DNA from: CAZDWZ01 sp964509425
GTDB taxonomy: Bacteria; Bdellovibrionota_C; UBA2361; SZUA-149; CAZDWZ01
Direction of reading: 5' to 3'
DNA: 64,000 bases
Assembly (NCBI GenBank): GCA_964509425.1
Contig: CAZDWZ010000015.1
Coordinates: 1-64,000 of the forward strand
Each line of letters opens with the position of its first letter. The stretch's first letter is position 1. The notes below the pieces were generated by a model. That model saw nothing but the letters and a program-made list of their open reading frames with translations, was not told where the DNA came from and made no database searches. The translations under genes and the position numbers were made by a program. Positions 15,850 through 24,705 of this stretch are shown one piece after another.

Positions 15850-17304
15850 ATGAGTTTTGCGTCCCTCACATTCCTGTTTTTGTTTTTGCCGGTATTTTTT
15901 TCGGTCTATTACGGCGCGCTCGGGATGCGGGCAAGTGTTCGAGTTTTAAATTGGATAGCCCTCTCGAGCAGCATCCTCTTTTTTGCCTGGGGCGCTCCGC
16001 GTTTCGTGCCGATCCTCGCGCTCTCCTGTCTCATCGATTATCTGATGAGTAAAAAGATTGCCGCCGAAGGCACCGCCGAGAGAACTCGCCGGAGCCTGCT
16101 TACCGCGTCGATCGTCCTGAATGTCGGCATGCTCGGGTATTTCAAATATGCGAACTTTTTCGTTGAACAGACGAATCTCCTCCTCACGAGTGCCGGAGGC
16201 TCTGCTTTCGCGTGGACTCCCGTGCTCCTTCCGATTGGAATTTCGTTCATCACTTTCGAAAAGCTTAGCTACATCATCGACGTCTTCCGCAGGACGACGG
16301 CGCCTGCTCCAGACTTCACGACGTTCCTCTTGTTCATTGCCCTCTTTCCACATTTGATTGCGGGTCCAATCTTTCGCTACCACGATCTCGCCGAACAGCT
16401 CGTTCACCGAAAACATAGTCTCGACCTCGCAACGTCCGGAGTGCTCCGCTTCATCACCGGCCTCGCGAAAAAGGTGCTCGTCGCCGACACGCTGGCCGTC
16501 ATCGCGGATCAGACTTTCACCATGGACCCGGCCAATCTCAATTTTACTCGCGCGTGGATTGGGATTATCGCTTACGCCTATCAGATATACTTTGATTTCT
16601 CCGGTTACTCCGACATGGCGATCGGCCTCGGCCGGATGATGGGCTTCCGCTTTCTCGAGAACTTCGACAATCCCTACATCGCTCAGAACATCACTGAGTT
16701 CTGGCGGAGATGGCACATTTCTCTCTCGAGCTGGCTCCGCGAGTACCTGTATTTTCCACTCGGGGGGAATAGGATTTCAACGGCGCGGACCTACCTGAAC
16801 CTCTGGATCGTATTTTTGATCTCAGGACTTTGGCATGGAGCAAACTGGACGTTTGTGGCCTGGGGAGCCTTTCACGGATTTTTCCTCATGCTCGATAAGC
16901 TCTTTTTGATTCGGTTGATGGAGCGCCTCCCGAAGCTCTTCCGAGTTTTTGTCACGTTTGTCATCGTGCTTTCCGGATGGGTTCTCTTTCGCTCAAACAC
17001 CATCGGACAAGCAGGCGTGTATCTCTCGCACATGTTCCTGCTCGCTCCGGGGAATTCTGACCCGCATATGCCTCTTGTCTACTCGCTGCACGCAAAGACC
17101 ATTTTCTTCTTCGGCGTCGCCACGATGCTGAGCTTCTACCCGCTGTTAAACGGGCGGAGGCAGATCGTCGCGGCGAAGTTTTCCCCATCGGCAGGACGCC
17201 TGCAGCTTGCCTGTTGTGGGGCCGCGGCTATTTGTCTGCTGATTCTCTCAGCCGCCTCGCTCACGAACTCCACTTTCCATCCGTTCATATACTTCCGGTT
17301 CTGA
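15850..17304 (+). CDS. MBOAT O-acyltransferase (AlgI-like)
   Basis: Polytopic membrane-bound O-acyltransferase of 484 residues, the AlgI/DltB/PatA type that moves acyl groups across the membrane for polysaccharide O-acetylation. Characteristic segments are YFKYANFF, PIGISFITFEKLSYIIDVFR, YQIYFDFSGYSDMAIGLGRMMGF, ITEFWRRWHISLSSWLREYLY and the catalytic-His motif SGLWHGANWTF. The natural partner, an AlgJ-type protein, is at 18666-19835 on the same strand, but a foreign-looking island (17510-18602) now separates them. The start lies 14 bp past the divergent gene's longer start. Confidence 0.93.
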   Translation: MSFASLTFLFLFLPVFFSVYYGALGMRASVRVLNWIALSSSILFFAWGAPRFVPILALSCLIDYLMSKKIAAEGTAERTRRSLLTASIVLNVGMLGYFKYANFFVEQTNLLLTSAGGSAFAWTPVLLPIGISFITFEKLSYIIDVFRRTTAPAPDFTTFLLFIALFPHLIAGPIFRYHDLAEQLVHRKHSLDLATSGVLRFITGLAKKVLVADTLAVIADQTFTMDPANLNFTRAWIGIIAYAYQIYFDFSGYSDMAIGLGRMMGFRFLENFDNPYIAQNITEFWRRWHISLSSWLREYLYFPLGGNRISTARTYLNLWIVFLISGLWHGANWTFVAWGAFHGFFLMLDKLFLIRLMERLPKLFRVFVTFVIVLSGWVLFRSNTIGQAGVYLSHMFLLAPGNSDPHMPLVYSLHAKTIFFFGVATMLSFYPLLNGRRQIVAAKFSPSAGRLQLACCGAAAICLLILSAASLTNSTFHPFIYFRF

Positions 17305-17509
17305 AAACAGACAGGGACCTGCTTCGCGAACGCATGGCGATGGCAATTGAAGTTGATAACTTAACCCATCGGAGTCGAAGCGCTTTTCCCGGAAGACCTG
17401 AGTCCTCACGTGTGCGTAACAAAACGACTACAATCACGAGACCTTACGTTATCGGGCTTGCTTTCGGGCACTGGAGGTATACAATCCGCAGGATTCCCGC
17501 GTGAATGAA

Positions 17510-17547
17510 CCCCGTCGCAGTCTCTCCCGACGGGGCGTATAGATTTT
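17510..17547 (+). terminator. Hairpin with U-rich tail before island 1
   Basis: Stem CCCCGTCG (17510-17517) and CGACGGGG (17528-17535), a 10-nt loop, then CGTATAGATTTTT. It may end the MBOAT transcript or mark the left edge of island 1. A smaller hairpin, GTCCGG-CAAA-CCGGAC (about 17570-17585), follows. The rest of 17305-17708 shows no gene. Confidence 0.5.
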
Positions 17548-17708
17548 TCTAACCTTCTGATTCAGCAGTGTCCGGCAAACCGGACTTCACGCTCTTATGC
17601 GGCAGCCTTCAACCATTGACGGCTACCGCAACCGCATCAACGTAGGTTGACTCGCCACCGAAAGACCCGCGGTAGCACACCTGACCCCTTCCACACGGAG
17701 GACCCTCG

Positions 17709-18512
17709 ATGGTCCGATTCCCCGCGCTGTTCCTCTCCCTGGCGATGCTCGCCGGGGGTGGGGACAAGAGCTGCGACGCGCAGCAGCAGAAGCCCAAGCA
17801 GAAGCAGGACCCGAAGGCGGTCCTCAAAGTCGTCCAAGCGATCGACGCCGAGTGCGTCGCGAACGCGTCGCTGAAGGACGCCCTCAAGGGGGACGCCCTG
17901 ACCGAGAAGTTGATCCGCGTGGCCGCCGCCGAGGCCCTGAAGCAGCCGAAGGAAGTCCAACTGGACGCGTTCCTGACGGGGGTGGGGATTGGCCTGGATC
18001 GGGCCAACTTCCTCGCCCAGAACATCGTGACCCGCGGCAGCTTCGGGGGGATCGAGGACCCGGCCGCCGCCAAGATCCGGCAGGAGAACATCCGGAAAAA
18101 GAAGGTCTCGATCGGCGACCGCACCGATTGGGCGCAGCACTGGGCGTGCTCGCTCGGCATGGCGGGCCGGCTCGGGGCCGCCACCTCGGAGTCCCTCGGC
18201 CTCGCCAAGGAGGCGAAGGACCTGCTCGGTGACTCGGGCTGGTCGTGGACCGACGTCGCCGCGGACGCCGGCGGCATCGAACTGGCCGAGCGCCTGCGGC
18301 TCGGGAAGATCACCCTCAAGCAAGTGGAGGAGAACTTCACCGTCGCGAAGGTCCTGATCCCGATGGACGGGCTGGACGACAAGCTCGACCAAGAGCAGTT
18401 CAAGACGAAGTACAAGACGATCGGCTCCGACGCTTACAAGAAGCAGCACAACTCCATCAAGAAGTCGGTCGCGGCCCACTTCGACAGCGAGTGGCCGCTC
18501 CCGAAGAAGTGA
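17709..18512 (+). CDS. Foreign-looking exported protein, GC-rich orphan (island 1)
   Basis: Protein of 267 residues that I do not recognise. It has a signal peptide (MVRFPALFLSLAMLAGG) and a helical body; the stretch EAKDLLGDSGWSWTDVAADA recalls a pattern in various exported proteins of unknown function but gives no activity. Almost every codon ends in G or C, unlike both neighbours, and a strong GGAGGA site stands 7 bp before the ATG. A 25-bp terminator closes the unit. It interrupts the AlgI-AlgJ pair, so it is probably acquired DNA. The style (short leader, strong ribosome site, heavy terminator) suits a high-GC donor or phage. An assembly chimera is the alternative. Confidence 0.7.
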   Translation: MVRFPALFLSLAMLAGGGDKSCDAQQQKPKQKQDPKAVLKVVQAIDAECVANASLKDALKGDALTEKLIRVAAAEALKQPKEVQLDAFLTGVGIGLDRANFLAQNIVTRGSFGGIEDPAAAKIRQENIRKKKVSIGDRTDWAQHWACSLGMAGRLGAATSESLGLAKEAKDLLGDSGWSWTDVAADAGGIELAERLRLGKITLKQVEENFTVAKVLIPMDGLDDKLDQEQFKTKYKTIGSDAYKKQHNSIKKSVAAHFDSEWPLPKK

Positions 18513-18532
18513 TCGGAGACTCGAAACTCGCC

Positions 18533-18602
18533 GCCCCCGCGCATCGCACCAGAGAGGTTTTGCCCGGTTCCTCTCTGGTGCGGTGCGCGGGGGCAAATTT
18601 TT
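18533..18602 (+). terminator. 25-bp stem terminator of island 1
   Basis: Left arm 18533-18557 begins GCCCCCGCGC and ends CAGAGAGG; right arm 18570-18594 is fully complementary apart from one U-G wobble; the loop is 12 nt and the tail is AAATTTTT. It begins 20 bp after the stop of the island-1 gene. The stem is far longer than the terminators of the native genes nearby. Confidence 0.85.
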
Positions 18603-18665
18603 GACAAAGCCCCGTCTTTCCGTCTTAATTCCGTCATCTGAAGATGATCGCCATCTGGAAGTCTC

Positions 18666-19835
18666 ATGCGATTCGCTGCCTTTTTTCTTCTCGTCGTTTT
18701 CTTCGGCCTCCTGTGGCTCCCTCTCGCCGCGAACACCCATCCGGCAATCGGCGGTCTGTTCCCAAGAAAGCTGGGCGGCGTTGAGAACAAGGTGGAAAAT
18801 GTCCCACTCTCGCTCGAGAATTTGCTGAACGGAAGTTATCAGGAAAAATTCGAAGACTGGTTCTCCGGGAATCTCCAAGTGCGGAGTGCCCTCGTCCGAA
18901 CGGATAACCAATTTAACTTTTCACTGTTCAAGCATTCCGGCGGCCGAGTCATCGTCGGAGACGATAACTATCTCTTTGAACGATACTACATTGAGGATTT
19001 GAATAACGTTCGGCCGTTTCCCGAAGAGAAGCTTCAAGAGTTCGCGGACAAACTCGCGCGCCTCCAGAATGGATTGAACAAGCGAGGTTCTCAGTTTCTC
19101 GTTCTCATCGCCCCGAGCAAAGCCTATCTCTATCCGGAGAAGATTCCCGATCGTCTGCTGCTTCCCCGGCAGGCGAGCGACAACTACCAAAACTTCAAAA
19201 AACTACTCGAAGCAAAACATATCCCGTTTGTCGACGGAGTCGCCCTCTTGCAGACGATGAAGGAAGATTCGGAGTATCCCGTCTTCGCACCCGGGGGAGC
19301 GCATTGGACTTCTGACGCCGCATGCCGCGTTGGCGAGAAGCTGACGGAGAAGTTCTCCGATCTGCTTGGGAAGAAGACTCCGCTCCTCCGGTGTAACGAC
19401 ACGTATATCCGGAACAAGCCGCAAGGGCTCGATCAGGATCTGTCGCTACTTGCGAACCTCTGGACGACAAAATCAATCGACGCCCCGCTCCCATATCCAA
19501 AGACGACTTCAGTGTTTCCGGAGGGCTTCTATCGCCCGAAAGTTCTTTTCGTCGGGGACAGCTTCATGTGGCCCCTGTTTCACTATCTCGATAAGCAGCG
19601 CGTCTACGAAGCACGAGATTTCTTTTATTATTACAAAACCCACGACCTCTTCCGCGTTGGAAGAAAGCCGAAGAAAGTGCGTCTCGATCCCGCCACTCTC
19701 GACTGGCAAAAGATGCTTTCGCGAGACGTCGTCGTTCTCGAGTTTAATCAGGCACGGATTCCGGATGCGGGATTCGGCTTCGTCGAAGATGCGCTCGCGA
19801 AGCTAGAGCCGGAAACCCCCGTGAAGCACCCCTAA
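18666..19835 (+). CDS. AlgJ/AlgX-type SGNH acetyltransferase
   Basis: Protein of 389 residues with a signal anchor at 2-20, of the AlgJ/AlgX (DHHW) family that works with MBOAT proteins to O-acetylate exopolysaccharide in the periplasm. Family marks are DNYLFERYYIEDL, FLVLIAPSKAYLYPEKIPD, the PGGAHWTSDAACRVGEKL segment with the catalytic-type His, and the SGNH nucleophile region FVGDSFMWPLF. Its AlgI-like partner ends at 17304; in related loci the two are adjacent, so island 1 has probably separated them. A terminator at 19911-19940 ends the transcript. Confidence 0.87.
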   Translation: MRFAAFFLLVVFFGLLWLPLAANTHPAIGGLFPRKLGGVENKVENVPLSLENLLNGSYQEKFEDWFSGNLQVRSALVRTDNQFNFSLFKHSGGRVIVGDDNYLFERYYIEDLNNVRPFPEEKLQEFADKLARLQNGLNKRGSQFLVLIAPSKAYLYPEKIPDRLLLPRQASDNYQNFKKLLEAKHIPFVDGVALLQTMKEDSEYPVFAPGGAHWTSDAACRVGEKLTEKFSDLLGKKTPLLRCNDTYIRNKPQGLDQDLSLLANLWTTKSIDAPLPYPKTTSVFPEGFYRPKVLFVGDSFMWPLFHYLDKQRVYEARDFFYYYKTHDLFRVGRKPKKVRLDPATLDWQKMLSRDVVVLEFNQARIPDAGFGFVEDALAKLEPETPVKHP

Positions 19836-19910
19836 CCTCTCGCTTTTTCACAGTTCGCTGACTTTTTCTTGCGGCTTCCGCATTGAACAGTGAATTCTCT
19901 GAATTTGTCG

Positions 19911-19940
19911 CGATTCCGATCTCAGGCGGAATCGATTTTT
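19911..19940 (+). terminator. Intrinsic terminator after the AlgJ-like gene
   Basis: Stem CGATTCCG (19911-19918) and CGGAATCG (19927-19934) with an 8-nt loop and an ATTTTT tail, 75 bp after the AlgJ-like stop. It also lies at the left boundary of island 2. A further small hairpin, AGAGCC-GGCTCT, sits near 19960-19980. Confidence 0.7.
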
Positions 19941-20107
19941 GGACTGATTTCTGGTATTTTCAGAGCCTTCCCTTCGGCTCTCTCCCTTACGTATCAGGCA
20001 TTTCCCCTTCAGCGTGCGAGACGTCTGAGAGTCTGCTCTCGATCACTCGCCCACTGATGACGCATCGGTTGTATTCCCCGTCCCACACTGTCCTCCGAGG
20101 AACCGTC

Positions 20108-20536
20108 GTGATTCTCTACACTCCGCAGGGAACGTTCGATCTCACCGCCGACCCCGAAGAAGTCCAATTCGGGATGGCCGTCCTCCCGACCTTGGCGCAG
20201 GCGCTGGCCTTCGTCCACGGCAACATCGTGACGGCCGCCATGTGGCCGAACGCCACCGGGCTGCTGGCCGGCCTCGCCTCCCGCTACCCGCTGGTCATCG
20301 AGCCGGGCACCCTCCCGAACATCTTGTTCCGGGTGCAGTCGGGCGGCCTCCGCTTGGACCACAAGCTGATCCACGCGATCGTCCCGAAGCCGTACAGCTA
20401 CCTCCTCGCCGAGATGCTGGCCCGGTACACCGCCACGACGGACTCGACCCGCACCGACTTCCCCCTGCCGCCGCTGATCACGGTCAACGGCACGGAAGCG
20501 GACTGGCTGGCCGTCGCGGCGCGCGCCCGGGCGTAG
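20108..20536 (+). CDS. Foreign-looking small protein, GC-rich orphan (island 2)
   Basis: Protein of 142 residues with no recognisable family. I choose the GTG at 20108, which has GAGGA 7 bp upstream and marks the point where codon use turns strongly GC-rich; ATG 20057 and a TTG at 19883 are in frame but run through native-looking DNA. The product looks soluble (ILYTPQGTFDLTADPEEVQF at the start) with no signal peptide or membrane span. Composition and layout match the gene at 17709-18512, only 1.6 kb upstream, and that at 36221-36526. No clear terminator follows. Confidence 0.6.
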   Translation: MILYTPQGTFDLTADPEEVQFGMAVLPTLAQALAFVHGNIVTAAMWPNATGLLAGLASRYPLVIEPGTLPNILFRVQSGGLRLDHKLIHAIVPKPYSYLLAEMLARYTATTDSTRTDFPLPPLITVNGTEADWLAVAARARA

Positions 20537-20662
20537 TACACGACGGCCGCAAGGAGACGGGCAAAAGCAAAGGTAAAACTTGAGAACCAAACGAGCGGCG
20601 ACGCTTCGAGTTTGAATTCTCCTCGGTTCATGATCCCGTCATCAGGGGCCGAGTCTTTTCGG

Positions 20663-21178
20663 TCAGACTTCTCCGGCAAGCTTTCGGAGCGCGTCGCCTG
20701 TCAATCGCTGAACAGTCCATTCGTCCATCGGCTTTGCGCCGAGTGATCGATAGAAATCTATTGCGGGAGTATTCCAGTCGAGCACCGACCATTCGAACCG
20801 CCCGCAACCGCGATCGACGGCGAGCTTCGCGAGATAGGCAAGCATCTTCTTCCCGAAACCTTTTCCGCGAAACTCCGGCTTCACGAAGACGTCTTCGAGA
20901 TACAAACCGGGGCGGCCGAGAAAGGTGGAGTAGTTGTGGAAAAAAATCGCAAACGCTGCCGGACCCGACTCGCACTCGCCGAGGAGTGCCTCGGCGTAGG
21001 GGCGCTTCCCAAACAAGGTCTCTTTCAAAGTCGACTCGGTCGCCACCACTTCATTGGGGAGTTTCTCGTATTCAGCAAGCTCACGGATGAAGCTGAGAAG
21101 GAGAGGTACATCCCTCTCCTCGGCCTGACGAATGACGAAAGTTGAAGAAGTGCTCCCGGATTTGTTACTTGCGCTCAT
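20663..21178 (-). CDS. GNAT acetyltransferase (diamine/SSAT-like)
   Basis: Acetyl-CoA-dependent N-acetyltransferase of 171 residues. The fold marks are FVIRQAEERDVPLLLSFIREL at the start, YLEDVFVKPEFRGKGFGKKML (the acetyl-CoA-binding R-G-x-G-x-G/K loop) and FEWSVLDWNTPAIDFYRSLGA. The ELAEYEKLPNEV and FLGRPGLYLEDVFV segments are typical of the spermidine/spermine or diamine acetyltransferase-like subgroup. Substrate not proven. It starts 20 bp downstream of the solute-binding protein gene on the same strand, so they may be cotranscribed. Confidence 0.88.
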   Translation of the reverse strand: MSASNKSGSTSSTFVIRQAEERDVPLLLSFIRELAEYEKLPNEVVATESTLKETLFGKRPYAEALLGECESGPAAFAIFFHNYSTFLGRPGLYLEDVFVKPEFRGKGFGKKMLAYLAKLAVDRGCGRFEWSVLDWNTPAIDFYRSLGAKPMDEWTVQRLTGDALRKLAGEV

Positions 21179-21198
21179 TTTATTCTGCCCTTTTGCAA

Positions 21199-22275
21199 TT
21201 ACGGCATTGCGATAAACTGTTCACCCTTGAACTGACTCAGTGTCCAAGCGTAATCCGCCTGACGATCTTCTCTCCATCGAAGGAATCCGAACGATGCGTC
21301 TTTCGGAGACTTTTGCAGTTTGTCCATCTCACACGGCACGTCGTCTGCGGGGCAGCTTGCGACGGCCTCGTAGGTCTGCTTGAGATGGAGATAGGCCATC
21401 CCCGCAAGGTCAAGGGAGCCGGTCAAATTTTTCGTATCCATTTCTTTCACACGTGCCAGGAACTGAGGATCAAGCTTCGGCATCCCGAAAGAAGTCGCCG
21501 TGGCCAAGAGGTCTTTGTAATCGGCAATAACCTTCGGAGTGAAAATATCCTCGTTCGCACCGACTCTCGACGTGAAATTCAGCTGTCGCATCGACTTCAG
21601 CATGTTTCCCATATCGCCTTCGTAACCAGCGTTCAGAATCCCTTCGACTTTCTTAGATTTCAAACTGAGTACCTGTGAAGCGACGTCTTCACCGGGCTTG
21701 TAGGTTATGACCACCGGATCGGGATACTCTCTCTTCGCGCCTTCGAGGCACAGCTCACCGAACTCCGCTTCGGCCTTGAGGAGTCCAAGCACTTTCACGC
21801 CTTGGCTCTTCCAATAATTTGCAATCTTCTGACACCCCACGACGTAATCGAGATATGACTTGAAGGCTTGCGGATTCGTCGTCACCGGCTCGACTGCGGC
21901 AGCGGTATACACAAAGAGCTTCTTGGCATTCTTCACCACCGGGCTCGCGGCGCGAGAAGTTCCGGAAAAGTTCGAGAAGACTGCATCAACCTTGTCGATA
22001 GCGAGAAGCTTTTGCGTTTCGGTCACCGCCTTTGCGGTATCCAGTCCGTGGTCGGCGAGCACGAATTCAACTTGTTTACCGCCTCTCGTGAGATCTTTCT
22101 TCAGCAACTCCATGGCGACTCGCGTCTGCTGACCGGCGTAGGCCGCCTTCCCCGAGAGATCGGTGAGCACTCCTATCTTTATCACCCTGCCGGCTTCGGC
22201 AAATGCAGCCGCCGGAAGAAGCAAAGCCGGAACGAACAGCAGAGCCGCAAGAATCGTCAATCTTGAACTGCGCAT
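21199..22275 (-). CDS. Periplasmic solute-binding protein, branched-chain amino acid type
   Basis: Type I periplasmic binding protein of about 358 residues (LivJ-like, Peripla_BP_6). Start ATG 22275 (MRSSRL) is chosen because GGAGG lies 5 bp upstream; a GTG at 22287 is also open. Signal peptide TILAALLFVPALLLPAAAFA. Mature N-terminus IKIGVLTDLSGKAAYAGQQTRVAMELL is the family signature. No permease or ATPase genes accompany it, so it may serve a transporter elsewhere or act as a sensor partner; the two-component pair at 22400-24588 is next upstream on the same strand. Ligand unknown. Confidence 0.9.
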   Translation of the reverse strand: MRSSRLTILAALLFVPALLLPAAAFAEAGRVIKIGVLTDLSGKAAYAGQQTRVAMELLKKDLTRGGKQVEFVLADHGLDTAKAVTETQKLLAIDKVDAVFSNFSGTSRAASPVVKNAKKLFVYTAAAVEPVTTNPQAFKSYLDYVVGCQKIANYWKSQGVKVLGLLKAEAEFGELCLEGAKREYPDPVVITYKPGEDVASQVLSLKSKKVEGILNAGYEGDMGNMLKSMRQLNFTSRVGANEDIFTPKVIADYKDLLATATSFGMPKLDPQFLARVKEMDTKNLTGSLDLAGMAYLHLKQTYEAVASCPADDVPCEMDKLQKSPKDASFGFLRWREDRQADYAWTLSQFKGEQFIAMP

Positions 22276-22399
22276 AGAGACCTCCACGGTATAAAGTTTC
22301 GAGGCGCTCTCTACCTACTCTATTTTTCAAAGGTATTCGAGTATCCATGGTTGGAGTAATTGGCGGCGATCGAGGAGAAACGTTGGCGGGATTGGCGTG

Positions 22400-23869
22400 T
22401 CAGGCAAGCGGCAAGTCGAAGGAAAATACCGTCCCCTGCCCGGGGGTACTCTGGACGGAAATTTCACCTCCGTGAGTCTCAATGATTTTTCGGACGATGC
22501 TAAGACCAAGTCCGCTCAAGCCCTTGGAGGAGGCGCTCTGGACCGGCGATTGATACGTCCTCTCAAAAATTCTCGGCATGTCGCCGGCGGCGATGCCGGT
22601 CCCCGTATCCGATACAGAGACGTGGAGGCGTCCGCCGCGCGGTTCGCAATGGAGAACGATCTCGCCTCCCGGCGGTGTATAACGAAGAGCGTTGTCGACG
22701 AGATTCGTAAGAACTCTTGAGATCATCAGCGCATCGACCCAGATAAGCGGACAGTCGTCGTATTCCGCCCGAATCGCAACCTGCTTTTCCCGGCATCGAG
22801 ATTGAAACGTGATGACGATGTCTTCGAACATCTGCGGTAACGAGACTCGTCCGAACGTGACTTTCGCTTCCTGTGCTTCCAGTTTTGAAAGCTCAAACAG
22901 CTCAGACAACAACAACGACAACGCATCGACACGGTCTCGTATATTTCGGTAGAAATCTTCGCGCGCCGCAGTATCCATGGATTTTGCGTCTTGCACGAGA
23001 AGCTCGATGAGCCCGCTGACTCCGGCGACTGGACCACGGAGATCGTGCGAGACATCAGCGATGAGCTCTCGTCGCAGGAGATCTTTGTGTTTCATGTCTT
23101 CGATCTGCCGAGCGATGCTGTCGGCCATCTTGTTGAAGGCGCGGGCGATCTCTCCAAGCTCGTTTCTCGATGAGAGCTCGAGCCGCTGGGAAAAATCTCC
23201 ACGATCGTATTCTGCGATCACGGACGCGATCTGGCGAAGAGGACGGATCAGGTTGTAGAGACACACCACTCCGACGACTACGCACGACGCGAAAAGGAGC
23301 CCGAGAGAATACACTCCTGCCGAGGAGGCCGTGACGAGCTCGGATGTCTGACGAATTCGGGAATCATAAAAGTTGGACAAGATGATGTAGAGATATCCCT
23401 GCTTTCCTTCGATGGAGATTGGAGCAGCGGAAAAAATTGAAGTTTCGTCGGGGCGCCTTCTTGGATCATCTCCGAAAAGGGGAAGTAAATCTTTCGCATT
23501 CGGCGAAAGAAACTGTTTGATCGCCCCGAGCTCGATCTCCTGCCGGTTAACACCACCTTCCCAGGCCGAGAAATCTTGGATGATTCTGCCGGTTCCTGAG
23601 AGCAGATAGACATCAAATCGCGGATTGAATTTCGTAAATTCATAGACCTGCTGCTGAAGACCGACGACATCGACCGTCGGGTTCAACAACGGAACGAGCT
23701 GTTTCGAGAGGTCGCTCGCGACACCCCAAAACAGCCGCTGTTCTGTTCGATTCTCGGACTTTACCCAGTTCCGCCTGAAGAGCAGAAAGCCGACCGGACC
23801 CAAAACGACCATGAGAAGCAGGAAGAGCGTGAGCGTTTGGCGAAGGATCGAAGGGCGAAAGAGCTTCAT
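22400..23869 (-). CDS. Membrane sensor histidine kinase
   Basis: Sensor kinase of 489 residues. Spans at about 12-31 and 183-206 enclose a roughly 150-residue periplasmic sensor; a HAMP domain (IRPLRQIASVIAEYDRGDFSQRL) leads to HisKA with His275 in LIADVSHDLRGPVAGVSGL and an ATPase domain with DTGTGIAAGDMPRIF and GLSGLGLSIVRKIIETHGG. The start overlaps the stop of the response regulator by one base (TGATG), so translation is coupled. A periplasmic binding protein gene lies 125 bp downstream on the same strand and could supply the signal, which is inference. Confidence 0.93.
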   Translation of the reverse strand: MKLFRPSILRQTLTLFLLLMVVLGPVGFLLFRRNWVKSENRTEQRLFWGVASDLSKQLVPLLNPTVDVVGLQQQVYEFTKFNPRFDVYLLSGTGRIIQDFSAWEGGVNRQEIELGAIKQFLSPNAKDLLPLFGDDPRRRPDETSIFSAAPISIEGKQGYLYIILSNFYDSRIRQTSELVTASSAGVYSLGLLFASCVVVGVVCLYNLIRPLRQIASVIAEYDRGDFSQRLELSSRNELGEIARAFNKMADSIARQIEDMKHKDLLRRELIADVSHDLRGPVAGVSGLIELLVQDAKSMDTAAREDFYRNIRDRVDALSLLLSELFELSKLEAQEAKVTFGRVSLPQMFEDIVITFQSRCREKQVAIRAEYDDCPLIWVDALMISRVLTNLVDNALRYTPPGGEIVLHCEPRGGRLHVSVSDTGTGIAAGDMPRIFERTYQSPVQSASSKGLSGLGLSIVRKIIETHGGEISVQSTPGQGTVFSFDLPLA

Positions 23870-24588
23870 CAGTCCGATAGTTCGTCGGGAGTCGTGAAGC
23901 GGTATCCCACTCCCTTCACCGTGATGATAAAACGCGGCAGCTCGGGGCGGGGTTCAAGCTTATGACGAAGCCGGCTCAGATGCGTCGTGACGGTGGAGTC
24001 GAACTGGGAGCATTCATATCCCCACACACCGCGCATGAGTTCATCGCGACTCGTCGCTTCCCCGGCCCGCATCGCAAGAAACGCAAGAATCTCAAATTCG
24101 AGTGCAGTCAGTTCCAGGCGTTTGTTGTCGAAATAGGCCTCGCGCCTTTTCAGCCGGATCTCGAGTGGGCCGAAGCTCAACACCGCCGGTCCGGGTTGGG
24201 GCGCATTTTTCTTGGCTTCTTGAATCTGCTCGAATCTTCGCACGAGCACTTTCATTCGAGCGGCAAGCTCCCGAACACTAAACGGTTTCGTGACGTAATC
24301 ATCCGCACCGAGCTCGAGACCAAGAACCTTATCGATCTCCTCTGCTCGCGAGGTCACCATCAGGATGGGGAGAATTTTGTTGGATTCGCGAATCTTGCGG
24401 CACACTTGGAAACCGTCGATTCCGGGGAGAGAGACATCAACGACAGCAAGTGCAAACTCACCGCCCTCGGCTCGCACCAGTCCCGATTCTCCGTCCGGAC
24501 ACGTTTCGACGCTTGCTCCGATCGAACGGCCGGTCTCTTCCAGAACTTTCGCTATTGCCTGATCGTCTTCAATGAGGAGAATCTTCAT
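23869..24588 (-). CDS. OmpR-family response regulator
   Basis: DNA-binding response regulator of about 239 residues from ATG 24588 (MKILLIEDD); the longer start at 24612 adds eight residues. The receiver has acids EDD at 7-9, the acceptor Asp in AVVDVSLPGIDGFQ and the Lys in YVTKPFSVREL. The C-terminal winged helix contains LELTALEFEILAFLAMRAGE and ends VKGVGYRF. It is first of a coupled pair with the kinase at 22400. Target genes are not apparent; no repeated site was found upstream. Confidence 0.92.
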   Translation of the reverse strand: MKILLIEDDQAIAKVLEETGRSIGASVETCPDGESGLVRAEGGEFALAVVDVSLPGIDGFQVCRKIRESNKILPILMVTSRAEEIDKVLGLELGADDYVTKPFSVRELAARMKVLVRRFEQIQEAKKNAPQPGPAVLSFGPLEIRLKRREAYFDNKRLELTALEFEILAFLAMRAGEATSRDELMRGVWGYECSQFDSTVTTHLSRLRHKLEPRPELPRFIITVKGVGYRFTTPDELSD

Positions 24589-24705
24589 TTCTAAACCGAA
24601 GTTCATAACCACCTATAACGATACCGGGATTTTCACAGGTCACCAAGTAGGAAATATCCAACCAGCGACAAGACCTCTTTATATTGTGTATTGCATGGCG
24701 CGAAG

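Noticed and set aside
17637..18911. Long minus-strand reading frame opposite island 1 (424 codons), and a similar one at 20009-20590
   Set aside because: In DNA with G/C-ending codons the antisense frame stays open by chance; the products are Arg/Leu/Gly-rich low-complexity and no ribosome site fits.
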